A stretch of DNA of 7,009 nt from Helicobacteraceae bacterium (GTDB lineage: Bacteria; Campylobacterota; Campylobacteria; Campylobacterales; Sulfurimonadaceae): contig JALUJE010000268.1 of the NCBI GenBank assembly GCA_027057185.1, forward strand, positions 1-7,009, given 5' to 3'. A program made the translations under genes and the position numbers. The stretch's first letter is position 1; each line of letters starts with the position of its first letter. This document shows positions 1 to 6,179 of this stretch, piece after piece. A model generated the notes under the pieces. That model worked only from the letters and a program-made list of their open reading frames with translations, was not told the DNA's origin and searched no databases.

Positions 1-2497
1 AAGATTTGATTTTTAAGATAAATTTTTCATGGGAGAGTCGTAAATACTCACCAATAAACATGACACCCTGAAGATTGATGATTTTATCGGCAATGACGGT
101 TGCAATAATTTCACGTTTGACCGGATGGGCATGGATCTCATGTTCATAGACACTGACAAAAGATTTGGGAAAATATTTGTAGAGATATTGCACGGCATAG
201 GGTTCATCAATAAAAGAACTCTCCAGCAAAATATTTTTTATAAATATTTTGGAATACGAGAGTAATGAGCTTAATATCGGGCGAATGATCGCCCCTTTTT
301 TATCGATAATTTCATGAATGTTTTCGTCTTTTGGGATGAGAAAATCGCGCCGGTTGAAGTTTGAAACATTGCACTCTAGTACACTGATGGTAGCCATAAA
401 CTCTTGACGATATTTTTGACTCAACAGGGCATCACGTGAAATTGCCAGGGCTTGGTAGTAGTTATTCCACAAGACCATATTGACCACTTGATCGGTAAGT
501 GAATGCAGGAGTGCAGAGGACTCACTGGCACTTAGCAGCTGTTTCTCTTGCAGCATATTGAGTAAAATTTTGAGATTGACCTCATGGTCGGAAGTATTGA
601 CTCCGGCGGCATTGTCGATACCGTCGAGGTTAAGATTACCGCCGTTAAGCGCATACTCAATACGGGCACGTTGTGTCAACCCGAGATTGCCCCCTTCACA
701 AATGACGTCGGCTTTAAGGTCACAGGCATCATTTCGTACAGCTTCATTCTGTTTGTCGCCGATATCCAGATTGCTTTCATCCGAACTTTTGATATACGTT
801 CCCACACCACCGTTAAATAGAAGCTGAACTTTCATGCACAGGAGTTTGCGTGCCAACTCTTCACCACTCATCACTTTTTTGCTGGAGCCGATCATTTTTT
901 TGATGGCATCAGAGAGCACGATTTCCTTCTCGGAGCGTTTGAAGACACCGCCGCCCGGGGAGATTAGTGCAGTGTTATAGTTACTCCAGCTACCGTTTTT
1001 GGCGTGAAAGAGGCGTTGACGTTCTTTATAGGACGTTTGGGGATTGGGATCGGGGTCAATGAAGATCTCTTTATGAGAGACGGCACCGAGCAGTTTGAAC
1101 TGTTCGGAGGCCAGGAGCCCGTTACCAAAAACATCTCCGTTCATGGAGCCGATACCCACAACAGTAATACTCTGCTTGTAAAAGTCAATGCCTTTCTCAA
1201 TAAAAAAGCGTTGTGAGGACATGAGTGCCCCCTTGGCGGTAATGCCCAATGCTTTATGGCTGTACCCATTGGATCCTCCACTGGCAAAGGCATCTCCCAG
1301 CCAAAAACCGCGTTCCATGGCAATGGCATTGGCGACATCACTCATATTGGCGGTGCCCTTATCGGCGGCTACCACAAAATAGGTGTCGTCATCATCATAA
1401 ATCACCATATGTTTGTGATGGATGACGGTTCCTTTTTTAAGATTATCTACGAGATCAAGAAGATTGTGAATGAACATGCTGTAGATCGTGGTAAAATATT
1501 CTTGGGTGATAAGGGCGCGCTCTTTATGAATGACAAACCCTCCTTTGGCTCCATCGGGAATAATGATGGAATTTTTCCCCTGTTGTGTAATCATGAGAGA
1601 TTTAATCTCCTGACGGTAGTCATCATGTCGATCACTCCAGCGTAGACCGCCTCGGCTGATGGCGCTCATACGCAGATGCACGCCACTAAATTCTCGGTGA
1701 TAGACAAATGTTTCGATTTTAGGCTGAATCCCTTTGAGGTTCTGTGCAAAATAGGCACAGTCGATTTTAAAAGCAATGCTCTCTCGTGATAAAAAGTAGT
1801 TGGTTCGAGTTAGCGCGCGCAACAAGGAGAGCGTCAGCTTTAAAATCTTGTCTTCCATAATATCGGGAATTGTTTTAATTGCATATTCAATCTCGGTTTC
1901 TATGCTCTTTAACGTACGCTCCCGCTTTTTGAAAGAAGGGTCAAATTTACATGTAAAATAGCGAATAAATAGTGCCGAGAGTTGATGGTGGGTAATGAGT
2001 GTGTGTAAGATGGTATTGTGGTTAATGGCGAGGATACTCTGGTTGAGATACTCAATAATGGCACGCAGTAACGAGACCTCGCGAATGGAGAAGTTCTCTT
2101 CATAGACCATGGCAAAAATTTTACATCGCCCTAAACCTTTTCCAAGCAGGGCATCGGTAATAATGGATTCAATATTGCTTTGCGCCCGTTGCATTTTGGC
2201 GGATTCTTCCAGAACAATATTGAATTTGGTCACGTAAATGGATGTCTTGGTATCTTCGAGTCGGTAGGAGACCTCATCAATAATCGTAAAACCAAAATCA
2301 TGTAAAATGGGCATGATATCGGACAGATAGAGCACTTTTAGCGAAAAAATACGAATAAACGTCGTATGTGGCAGTAGTGCAATACGAACAACAATATGCT
2401 CTTTATTCAGGCGCTTGAGTAAGCTAGGATCAATGGTAATATCGTCATGATTGAGCAGCTGGGAACAGACTGCCTCAAGATTTAAGTTGGTTGTCAT
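1..2497 (-). CDS. NAD-specific glutamate dehydrogenase, large bacterial family (5' 832 codons; C-terminus off the left edge)
   Basis: Oxidative deamination of glutamate to 2-oxoglutarate with NAD+, in the cytoplasm. The minus frame is open from ATG at 2497 to the window edge with no stop. Visible family motifs are GGLRWSDR (residues 283-290), an IPDGAKGGF stretch whose Lys318 matches the GDH catalytic lysine region, DKGTANMSD from Asp379, FWLGDAFASGGS (about 397-410), a Rossmann-type VGIGSMNGDVFGNG (about 447-460), and further on NGGVGTYIKSS, EGGNLGLTQRARIEY and GVNTSDHEVN. GGAG lies 7 bases before the ATG. Only about 280 residues precede GGLRWSDR, so this is the short (roughly 1,000-residue) form, not the approximately 1,600-residue GDH-180 form. 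The N-terminal part is poorly recognisable, as is usual for the family. It is divergent from the small membrane protein gene. Family assignment is firm; cofactor preference comes from family knowledge. Confidence 0.93.
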   Translation of the reverse strand, partial: MTTNLNLEAVCSQLLNHDDITIDPSLLKRLNKEHIVVRIALLPHTTFIRIFSLKVLYLSDIMPILHDFGFTIIDEVSYRLEDTKTSIYVTKFNIVLEESAKMQRAQSNIESIITDALLGKGLGRCKIFAMVYEENFSIREVSLLRAIIEYLNQSILAINHNTILHTLITHHQLSALFIRYFTCKFDPSFKKRERTLKSIETEIEYAIKTIPDIMEDKILKLTLSLLRALTRTNYFLSRESIAFKIDCAYFAQNLKGIQPKIETFVYHREFSGVHLRMSAISRGGLRWSDRHDDYRQEIKSLMITQQGKNSIIIPDGAKGGFVIHKERALITQEYFTTIYSMFIHNLLDLVDNLKKGTVIHHKHMVIYDDDDTYFVVAADKGTANMSDVANAIAMERGFWLGDAFASGGSNGYSHKALGITAKGALMSSQRFFIEKGIDFYKQSITVVGIGSMNGDVFGNGLLASEQFKLLGAVSHKEIFIDPDPNPQTSYKERQRLFHAKNGSWSNYNTALISPGGGVFKRSEKEIVLSDAIKKMIGSSKKVMSGEELARKLLCMKVQLLFNGGVGTYIKSSDESNLDIGDKQNEAVRNDACDLKADVICEGGNLGLTQRARIEYALNGGNLNLDGIDNAAGVNTSDHEVNLKILLNMLQEKQLLSASESSALLHSLTDQVVNMVLWNNYYQALAISRDALLSQKYRQEFMATISVLECNVSNFNRRDFLIPKDENIHEIIDKKGAIIRPILSSLLSYSKIFIKNILLESSFIDEPYAVQYLYKYFPKSFVSVYEHEIHAHPVKREIIATVIADKIINLQGVMFIGEYLRLSHEKFILKIKS

Positions 2498-2534
2498 TAT
2501 CACTCCGGATGGGGTCTTTTGCGAAATTGCCGTA

Positions 2535-2563
2535 TTGACAGTTTACACAATATTGATTACAAT
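2535..2563 (+). promoter_or_regulatory. near-consensus sigma-70 promoter for the small membrane protein gene
   Basis: TTGACA (2535-2540), a 17-base spacer and TACAAT (2558-2563) differ from the sigma-70 consensus at one position and have ideal spacing. The predicted start is near 2570, leaving a leader of about 50 bases before the ATG at 2623. A full -35 box is notable because other promoters in this window rely on a -10 or extended -10 alone. Confidence 0.6.
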
Positions 2564-2567
2564 TCAA
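2540..2567 (-). promoter_or_regulatory. weak candidate promoter for the glutamate dehydrogenase gene
   Basis: Reading leftward, TTGAAT (2567-2562) and TAAACT (2545-2540) are separated by 16 bases and would start transcription near 2533, about 36 bases before the ATG at 2497. Both hexamers are imperfect. The element overlaps the rightward promoter at 2535-2563, so the two polymerases could not bind together. This is inferred from hexamer matching only. Confidence 0.28.
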
Positions 2568-2622
2568 TGAGATAATAGCATGATATAGCACTTTTAGATA
2601 CAACAGGGTACAGGGCAGAGAG

Positions 2623-2847
2623 ATGAGACGAGGAGATCGGCGAGCATATTCCAAAAAAAAAGCTATCTTTTTTTTTGGACTGGAAATAGTACTGTATATG
2701 ATAGTGGCGTATATTGTCTCTTTCGGCGGTAGCTTTATCTACATTGGAGTGCTGGTGTTTATTTTGCTGATTGCCATCTCTTTTGGACGCCTTAATAAAA
2801 TCATACAACGAACCAACCGCCACAAGCGTATTTTTGACGATGAATAG
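2623..2847 (+). CDS. small two-helix membrane protein of unknown function (74 aa)
   Basis: I do not recognise the family. The N-terminus is basic (Arg/Lys-rich, residues 2-13), followed by two hydrophobic segments at about residues 14-34 and 36-54 joined by a short Gly-Gly-Ser turn, then a charged tail with several Arg/Lys and a final Asp-Asp-Glu. The positive-inside rule suggests that both ends are cytoplasmic. A purine-rich AGGGCAGAGAG precedes the ATG, and a near-consensus promoter lies about 60 bases upstream, which supports real expression. Codons 10-19 contain an A9 run and a T9 run forming a perfect hairpin. The stop at 2845-2847 is 7 bases from the convergent mqnA stop. The opposite-strand 88-codon frame over it is a shadow. 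Confidence 0.7.
   Translation: MRRGDRRAYSKKKAIFFFGLEIVLYMIVAYIVSFGGSFIYIGVLVFILLIAISFGRLNKIIQRTNRHKRIFDDE
2651..2678. repeat. perfect 12-bp inverted repeat with A9/T9 arms inside the small membrane protein gene
   Basis: CC-A9-G (2651-2662), a CTAT loop (2663-2666) and C-T9-GG (2667-2678) form a perfect stem-loop. It lies only 28 bases into the coding sequence and encodes the Ser-Lys-Lys-Lys-Ala-Ile-Phe-Phe-Phe-Gly stretch. The homopolymer runs are potential slippage sites, and the hairpin could affect early translation or elongation. The structure is directly visible; any role is inference. Confidence 0.85.
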
Positions 2848-2854
2848 TCCGTGT

Positions 2855-3496
2855 TCACACGAGCGAGAGAAACTTTTTTAGACCGCGTTTGGCATGGGTG
2901 TCGAGCTCGTAAGAGATGTAGGAAAGATAGTGTAAAATGTCATGCGGGGCAATATCGGTACGTTGAGATGCCGCGTGTAAAATATAGTATGGAATTTTAA
3001 CCGGGCGTTTTAAAAAATTTTTGCTTAAGCGTTTCATATAGCGGTGATGTGAGTGGTAGCATAGCAGTGCAAAAACGAACGGAAGGGAGTAGCGTTCATA
3101 CCATAGGGCAGCCAAGTCAAGGGACTCTTGGTTGCTGAGACGGTATTTGAGTGCACGATCTCCAATCAGAACCTCTCCGCTTACATGTAAAATTTGTGCC
3201 AAAATATTGGAGGTGGCTGAGGCTGTATCGTCTTGAGGTACTTTTGAGGGAATGAGCAGGACGCTTAAGACCTCTTTTTTGGCAATAATACCCAAAGGAG
3301 CATAGCGATGTTTTTTTGCCTTAATACTGGAGATAAATGCCGCATTGACGCGACGGCGTGAAAAAGATGCGTTAATCTTAGACGGTACACCGGTATGGTA
3401 ATGGCTAATTTGCGCATAGTGTTGTGATGCGGCATATCGTTTCATAAAGACATGAAACGGCAGAAGATTGAGGTACTCGATTTTTCCAAATATCAA
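2855..3496 (-). CDS. mqnA: chorismate dehydratase MqnA (futalosine menaquinone pathway)
   Basis: Converts chorismate to 3-[(1-carboxyvinyl)oxy]benzoate, the first committed step of futalosine-route menaquinone synthesis. Family marks in order are GKIEYLNLLPF at residues 4-14 (with conserved Asn10), GVPSKIN (36-42), AAFISSI (52-58), LGI and SVLL strands (68-81), TASATSN (91-97), GEVLIGDRAL (107-116), DLAALWY (127-133) and LPFVFAL (138-144). The start is TTG at 3496-3494: AGAGGAG sits 7 bases upstream, an in-frame TGA lies immediately before it, and no ATG falls near the conserved N-terminus. At 213 residues it is at the short end of the family. It is divergent from moaD and convergent with the small membrane gene. 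No other mqn gene is in the window, as expected for scattered Campylobacterota mqn genes. Confidence 0.93.
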   Translation of the reverse strand: MIFGKIEYLNLLPFHVFMKRYAASQHYAQISHYHTGVPSKINASFSRRRVNAAFISSIKAKKHRYAPLGIIAKKEVLSVLLIPSKVPQDDTASATSNILAQILHVSGEVLIGDRALKYRLSNQESLDLAALWYERYSLPFVFALLCYHSHHRYMKRLSKNFLKRPVKIPYYILHAASQRTDIAPHDILHYLSYISYELDTHAKRGLKKFLSLV

Positions 3497-3521
3497 TCAG
3501 CTGCTCCTCTTTTTAAAACGC

Positions 3522-3527
3522 ATTGTA
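3522..3527 (-). promoter_or_regulatory. weak candidate -10 element for mqnA
   Basis: TACAAT reads leftward at 3527-3522, about 26 bases before the TTG start of mqnA. There is no convincing -35 box at the right distance. It is proposed only because mqnA is divergent from moaD and needs its own promoter in this 88-base spacer. Confidence 0.25.
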
Positions 3528-3547
3528 TCTGCGTAAAACTAAAAACT

Positions 3548-3556
3548 TGATATAAT
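3548..3556 (+). promoter_or_regulatory. extended -10 promoter of the moaD-moaE-moeA operon
   Basis: TGATATAAT is a perfect extended -10 (TG-n-TATAAT). The predicted start is near 3563, giving a leader of only about 22 bases before the moaD ATG at 3585, just enough for the GAGG ribosome site at 3573-3576. No good -35 is seen. The short leader leaves no room for a Moco riboswitch. Confidence 0.62.
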
Positions 3557-3584
3557 CGGTTTAATTTATTATGAGGTTGTTGTG

Positions 3585-3806
3585 ATGGTACATATAGAAT
3601 TTTTAGGACCCATGAACAAAGAGAGTCTGGATATGGAAGCATCAACGCTTCAGGATGTTGCTGAACGTCTGAATCAGGATGACGAGGTGAAAGCGTGGTT
3701 GCAAACGTGTGCGGTAGCGGTGAACGATATGTTGGTTTCTTCATTGGATACTCCGCTAAACCCAGGTGATAAAATCTCTCTACTGCCTCCGGTTTGTGGA
3801 GGTTGA
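3585..3806 (+). CDS. moaD: molybdopterin synthase small (sulfur carrier) subunit MoaD
   Basis: A ubiquitin-fold sulfur carrier of 73 residues. Its C-terminal Gly is adenylylated and thiocarboxylated, then donates sulfur to MoaE to build the molybdopterin dithiolene. The N-terminal VHIEFLGPM strand, the central TLQDVAERL helix, the AVNDMLV strand, the PGDKISLLPPVCGG ending and the terminal Gly-Gly are all typical. ATG at 3585 is preferred over an in-frame GTG at 3582 because GAGG (3573-3576) is 8 bases from the ATG. It is the first gene of a moaD-moaE-moeA operon. A Cys precedes the terminal Gly-Gly. The activating enzyme (MoeB type) is not in the window. Confidence 0.93.
   Translation: MVHIEFLGPMNKESLDMEASTLQDVAERLNQDDEVKAWLQTCAVAVNDMLVSSLDTPLNPGDKISLLPPVCGG
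3798..3802 (+). promoter_or_regulatory. ribosome binding site of moaE embedded in the moaD Gly-Gly codons
   Basis: GGAGG is formed by the last two sense codons of moaD (GGA GGT) and lies 5 bases before the GTG start of moaE at 3808. This fixes the moaE start, rules out upstream in-frame starts inside moaD, and makes the catalytic Gly-Gly tail double as the translation signal for its partner subunit. Confidence 0.8.
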
Positions 3807-3807
3807 T

Positions 3808-4254
3808 GTGCTCGAACTGTATGACAATGCTCTTAATGTTCCTGAGATTTTAATGCGTTGGTATGGTGATGAGGCGCAGAATAATTACGGTGCATTCATC
3901 CCTTTTGTTGGAACAGTACGTGAAGAATCAGGTATTGAGGGTTTGAGTTTTGATATTTACGAACCCATTTTAGATCGCTGGTTTGAGGCGTGGCAGGCAC
4001 GGGCGAAAGCCGAGGGTGCTATGGTTAAAATGGCACACAGCAAAGGAGATGTCAAGGTGCATGAATCTTCTTATATTGCAGCGATATTTTCGCCGAAACG
4101 CCGCACAGCATTGGAGCTGATTGGTGCTTTTGTAGAAGACTTTAAAGCCAGTGCACCCATCTGGAAGTATGATCTTAAAGATGGTGAACGCCTCTATGCC
4201 AAAGATCGTTCTACACCCATTTCAGGCAGTGGGTTATTAGGAGCGGTACAATGA
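3808..4254 (+). CDS. moaE: molybdopterin synthase catalytic (large) subunit MoaE
   Basis: Transfers two sulfurs from MoaD thiocarboxylate to cyclic pyranopterin monophosphate, forming molybdopterin, as a MoaD2-MoaE2 heterotetramer in the cytoplasm. Family features are GAFIPFVGTVRE (residues 28-39), the conserved His77-Ser-Lys-Gly-Asp-Val, Pro96-Lys-Arg-Arg, and DFKASAPIWK. In the last, Lys113 and Lys120 are seven residues apart, like the E. coli active-site Lys119/Lys126 pair. The GTG start at 3808 gives 148 residues, normal for MoaE; it is chosen because GGAGG is 5 bases upstream, and a longer frame from 3766 would run back into moaD. It begins 1 base after the moaD stop, and its TGA overlaps the moeA ATG (ATGA), indicating translational coupling. 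Confidence 0.94.
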   Translation: MLELYDNALNVPEILMRWYGDEAQNNYGAFIPFVGTVREESGIEGLSFDIYEPILDRWFEAWQARAKAEGAMVKMAHSKGDVKVHESSYIAAIFSPKRRTALELIGAFVEDFKASAPIWKYDLKDGERLYAKDRSTPISGSGLLGAVQ

Positions 4255-5462
4255 GTTATATGTCATATGAGGTATCACAAAATCTTTTGCAGCGGTTAGA
4301 TGTTGGGACGGTGCGAACCGAAAAAGTTTTTTTAAGTGATGCTTTGGGACGGGTCTTGTGTGACGATATTATTGCTGATGAGCATGCGCCAAAGTACCCG
4401 ACATCGGCCATGGATGGTTATGCACTGCGTCATGCGGATCTGGCACTGGGACGTCTAAAAATTTTGGGAGACAATCCTGCCGGTAGTGCAAATGATCTTG
4501 AAGTTTGTGAAGGTACTTGTATCAAGACGTTTACTGGTTCGGTAATGCCTCAGGGTGCCGATACTCTGATTCAGATTGAAAAGGTCAGTGTCGATGGCAA
4601 TACCATTACCATTGACGAGTCTGTTGTACTAGGAGAGAATATTCGCCCTGTGGCAGAAAGTTATCGAAAAGGTGAGGTGCTCATTGCCGCCGGTACGCGG
4701 CTGGGCTTCGCTGAAATTGGTGTTCTTGCGGGGCTGAACAGGGTTATGGTGCCTGTGGCGCAGCAACCTCGTGTTGCCATTGTCTCCACCGGTAGTGAAA
4801 TTTTAGATTTAGGTGAATTGCCACACACTGCATCACAGATTCGCAGTACCAATAATTACACGACTGAAGCGTTGGTACGTATGGCTGGTGCACGGGCGGT
4901 TCAGTTAGGAACCATCTGTGATGATAAGGAGTCCATTACCCGAGGGTTTGAAAATGCGTTAGCTTCAGCAGACGTGGTTATCAGTACCGGCGGAGTGAGT
5001 GTCGGCGATTATGATTTTGTCAAAGAGATTATTCCACGTCTGGATGCCGAGGTGATTGTTAGAGGGGTGAAGATTAAACCCGGACAGCATATTATCATTG
5101 CTCGCAAAGAGGATAAATTTATACTGGCACTTCCCGGATTTGCCTACTCTTCTACGGTAACATGTATCTTGTATGCCATTCCCTTGATTAAACGCTTGTT
5201 AGGATTACCGGGTCATTTAAATGTTGTCGAGGCTATTTTGAAAAGACCGTTTGTTAAACGCTCAAAAAAGAGTGAGTTTACTGCCTGTAATCTTACTTTT
5301 GAAGCGGGATGCTACTGGGTTGACTTTGATGATAAAAAATTGGGAAGCAGTGCTATTTTAACCAATATGCTTCACAATGCTGCCTTAATGATGACGCGTG
5401 AAGATGACGGTGACTTAGAGGCGGGCACGAGTGTTCAGGTGCTTACATTGGAAAAATTTTAA
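4251..5462 (+). CDS. moeA: molybdopterin molybdenumtransferase MoeA
   Basis: Inserts molybdate into adenylylated molybdopterin to give Moco. At 403 residues it is full length. It has TSAMDGYALR (51-60, Asp55 matching E. coli Asp59), a TFTGSVMPQGADTLIQIE segment, GENIRPVAESYRKGEVL (about 129-143), RVAIVSTGSEI opening the MogA-like domain, RSTNN, ISTGGVSVGDYDFV (244-257), RGVKIKPGQ and LPGFAYSS (294-301). AGGAG lies 7 bases before the ATG. Two places differ from the textbook family: the usual Gly-Glu-Asp after the GxNIR motif is Ala-Glu-Ser (135-137), and LPGNP is LPGFA, losing the second Pro. Both may be lineage traits. It is the last gene of the operon. No mogA is seen in the window. Confidence 0.94.
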   Translation: MSYMSYEVSQNLLQRLDVGTVRTEKVFLSDALGRVLCDDIIADEHAPKYPTSAMDGYALRHADLALGRLKILGDNPAGSANDLEVCEGTCIKTFTGSVMPQGADTLIQIEKVSVDGNTITIDESVVLGENIRPVAESYRKGEVLIAAGTRLGFAEIGVLAGLNRVMVPVAQQPRVAIVSTGSEILDLGELPHTASQIRSTNNYTTEALVRMAGARAVQLGTICDDKESITRGFENALASADVVISTGGVSVGDYDFVKEIIPRLDAEVIVRGVKIKPGQHIIIARKEDKFILALPGFAYSSTVTCILYAIPLIKRLLGLPGHLNVVEAILKRPFVKRSKKSEFTACNLTFEAGCYWVDFDDKKLGSSAILTNMLHNAALMMTREDDGDLEAGTSVQVLTLEKF

Positions 5463-5474
5463 AGGCTGCTCGAG

Positions 5475-5512
5475 ACCGGTAAAGAAACGTAGTGCTTCTC
5501 TTCTTCGCCGGT
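5475..5512. terminator. possible bidirectional terminator hairpin between moeA and doxX
   Basis: ACCGGTAAAGAA (5475-5486) pairs with TTCTTCGCCGGT (5501-5512), giving ten Watson-Crick pairs, one G-U and one mismatch around a 14-base loop. It occupies the 60-base gap between convergent stop codons, where a terminator is expected. Neither side has a strong T-run directly after the stem; leftward there is only an AT-rich stretch about 12 bases away. It could therefore be a stability hairpin rather than an efficient terminator. Confidence 0.42.
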
Positions 5513-5522
5513 AATTATTGGA

Positions 5523-5966
5523 TTATGATTTATGTTTTTCAAACATAATATAATCAAGACTAAACTTCCCTGCTCCATGGGTGAGAAAAATCAACAAGAA
5601 CATCGTATAGTATAAGGGAATTTCGTAACCATTATCTCCGGCGGAAAACCCATTGGGTAGATGGACGGTTACAATGGCGACAAGCATAACAACAATAAGT
5701 GGAATAGCGATAATTCGTGTTGCAAATCCCAACACAAGAAAAAGCACCCCAACAATTTCAGTGGTTGCAGCCATATAGGCGTTGAGTGTCGGTAATGGAA
5801 TACCAATGGAACCAAACCACTGTGCTACAGAATTGATATCACTCCATTTTCGTATTGCCGGTTCATAAAAACCATAGGCAACAATGAGACGTGCTATCAG
5901 CAGTGAGAGGGATTGAAAATGTGCACTTATTTGGGAGAATTTTACATAGAATGGTCTTATTTGCAT
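5523..5966 (-). CDS. DoxX-family inner-membrane protein
   Basis: This 147-residue protein has four hydrophobic segments at about residues 19-34, 64-81, 85-103 and 115-131. DoxX signatures are the Arg26 in LLIARLIVAYGF, KW (40-41), WFGSIGIPLP (50-59), the TTEIVGVLFLVLGFATR stretch (68-84), VHLPNGFSAGDNGYEIPLYY (101-120) and GAGKFSLD (131-138). AAGGAG lies 6 bases before the ATG. It is downstream of the 37-residue Cys peptide gene with 44 bases between them, so it is probably the second gene of that transcript. DoxX proteins of this VH..NGF...NGYE type are known as the fourth gene of Hvf/Gig/bufferin metal-response cassettes. The exact activity is unknown; quinone-linked or thiol redox support is speculation. 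It is convergent with moeA. Confidence 0.87.
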   Translation of the reverse strand: MQIRPFYVKFSQISAHFQSLSLLIARLIVAYGFYEPAIRKWSDINSVAQWFGSIGIPLPTLNAYMAATTEIVGVLFLVLGFATRIIAIPLIVVMLVAIVTVHLPNGFSAGDNGYEIPLYYTMFLLIFLTHGAGKFSLDYIMFEKHKS

Positions 5967-5986
5967 GAGAGACTCCTTACATTGGG

Positions 5987-6010
5987 TCTATTTTGTGGCA
6001 GTAAAATAGA
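5987..6010. repeat. AT-rich hairpin between the Cys peptide gene and doxX
   Basis: TCTATTTT (5987-5994) and AAAATAGA (6003-6010) are a perfect 8-bp inverted repeat around an 8-base loop. In the leftward mRNA it begins directly after the peptide's TAA and ends about 12 bases before the doxX ribosome site. The stem is too AT-rich for a strong terminator. It may protect the upstream message or modestly reduce doxX expression relative to the peptide. Confidence 0.6.
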
Positions 6011-6124
6011 TTAACTGCATTTACCTTTGCCACATTTGTCACTTGATGCGTGAAGTGTACTGACACTTATTCCTGTGACCAGCAGCATACTTAGTGCTAA
6101 CAAAGATATTGGTAATACGTTCAT
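6011..6124 (-). CDS. small exported Cys-motif peptide (37 aa), possible minimal HvfA/bufferin-like precursor
   Basis: This short gene encodes a hydrophobic segment (about residues 3-24) ending in Leu-His-Ala26, a plausible signal-peptidase site, then a tiny polar tail of 11 residues ending DKCGKGKCS, with Cys31 and Cys36 as C-x4-C. AAGGA lies 7 bases before the ATG, there is no alternative NTG start upstream in frame, and an extended -10 promoter precedes it. The KCGKGKC pattern resembles the EGKCG-type repeats of HvfA-like precursors modified by MNIO enzymes, and the next gene is DoxX, as in those cassettes. Unlike HvfA it has one motif, no MNIO or DUF2063 neighbour, and no Lys/Arg in the N-terminal region. 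It might instead be an unmodified periplasmic metal-binding or thiol peptide. Read-through past the stop shows no further motif repeats. Confidence 0.62.
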   Translation of the reverse strand: MNVLPISLLALSMLLVTGISVSTLHASSDKCGKGKCS

Positions 6125-6151
6125 AATAGTATCCTTTTTTTGATATAGACA

Positions 6152-6160
6152 AGTATAACA
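6152..6160 (-). promoter_or_regulatory. extended -10 promoter of the Cys peptide-doxX operon
   Basis: Read leftward, TGTTATACT (6160-6152) is an extended -10 (TG-n-TATACT). An A at 6146 is the likely start, giving a leader of about 22 bases before the ATG at 6124. There is no -35 match, but the 16-bp palindrome at 6180-6195 is centred near -41.5, where an activator would replace -35 contacts. Confidence 0.62.
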
Positions 6161-6179
6161 TAAGAATAAGTTTTTTTTA

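Noticed and set aside
1256..1645. 129-codon plus-strand open frame
   Set aside because: It lies wholly inside the glutamate dehydrogenase gene on the other strand, over its most conserved motifs, and has no recognisable domain. The same applies to the plus-strand frames at 558-827, 584-820, 1004-1216 and 1188-1382, and to out-of-frame minus-strand frames at 13-210, 1141-1341 and 1909-2115.
2553..2567. TTGA...TCAA as an FNR-type operator
   Set aside because: The half-sites are separated by the wrong distance and do not form a symmetric TTGAT-N4-ATCAA; the bases are better explained as promoter elements.
2557..2823. 88-codon minus-strand frame opposite the small membrane protein
   Set aside because: It has low-complexity His/Gln/Lys composition created by the A/T runs, lacks a promoter, and lies opposite a gene with a good promoter and a coherent two-helix topology.
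2849..2880. Short CGTG/CACG hairpin followed by a T-run between the convergent membrane-protein and mqnA genes
   Set aside because: The stem is only 4 bp and the T-run is about 15 bases away and inside mqnA, too weak to call a terminator.
3493..3744. 83-codon minus-strand frame that would overlap the mqnA start
   Set aside because: It is antisense to moaD and covers its promoter. MqnA already has a complete N-terminus from the TTG with its own ribosome site, so this is neither an extension nor a fusion.
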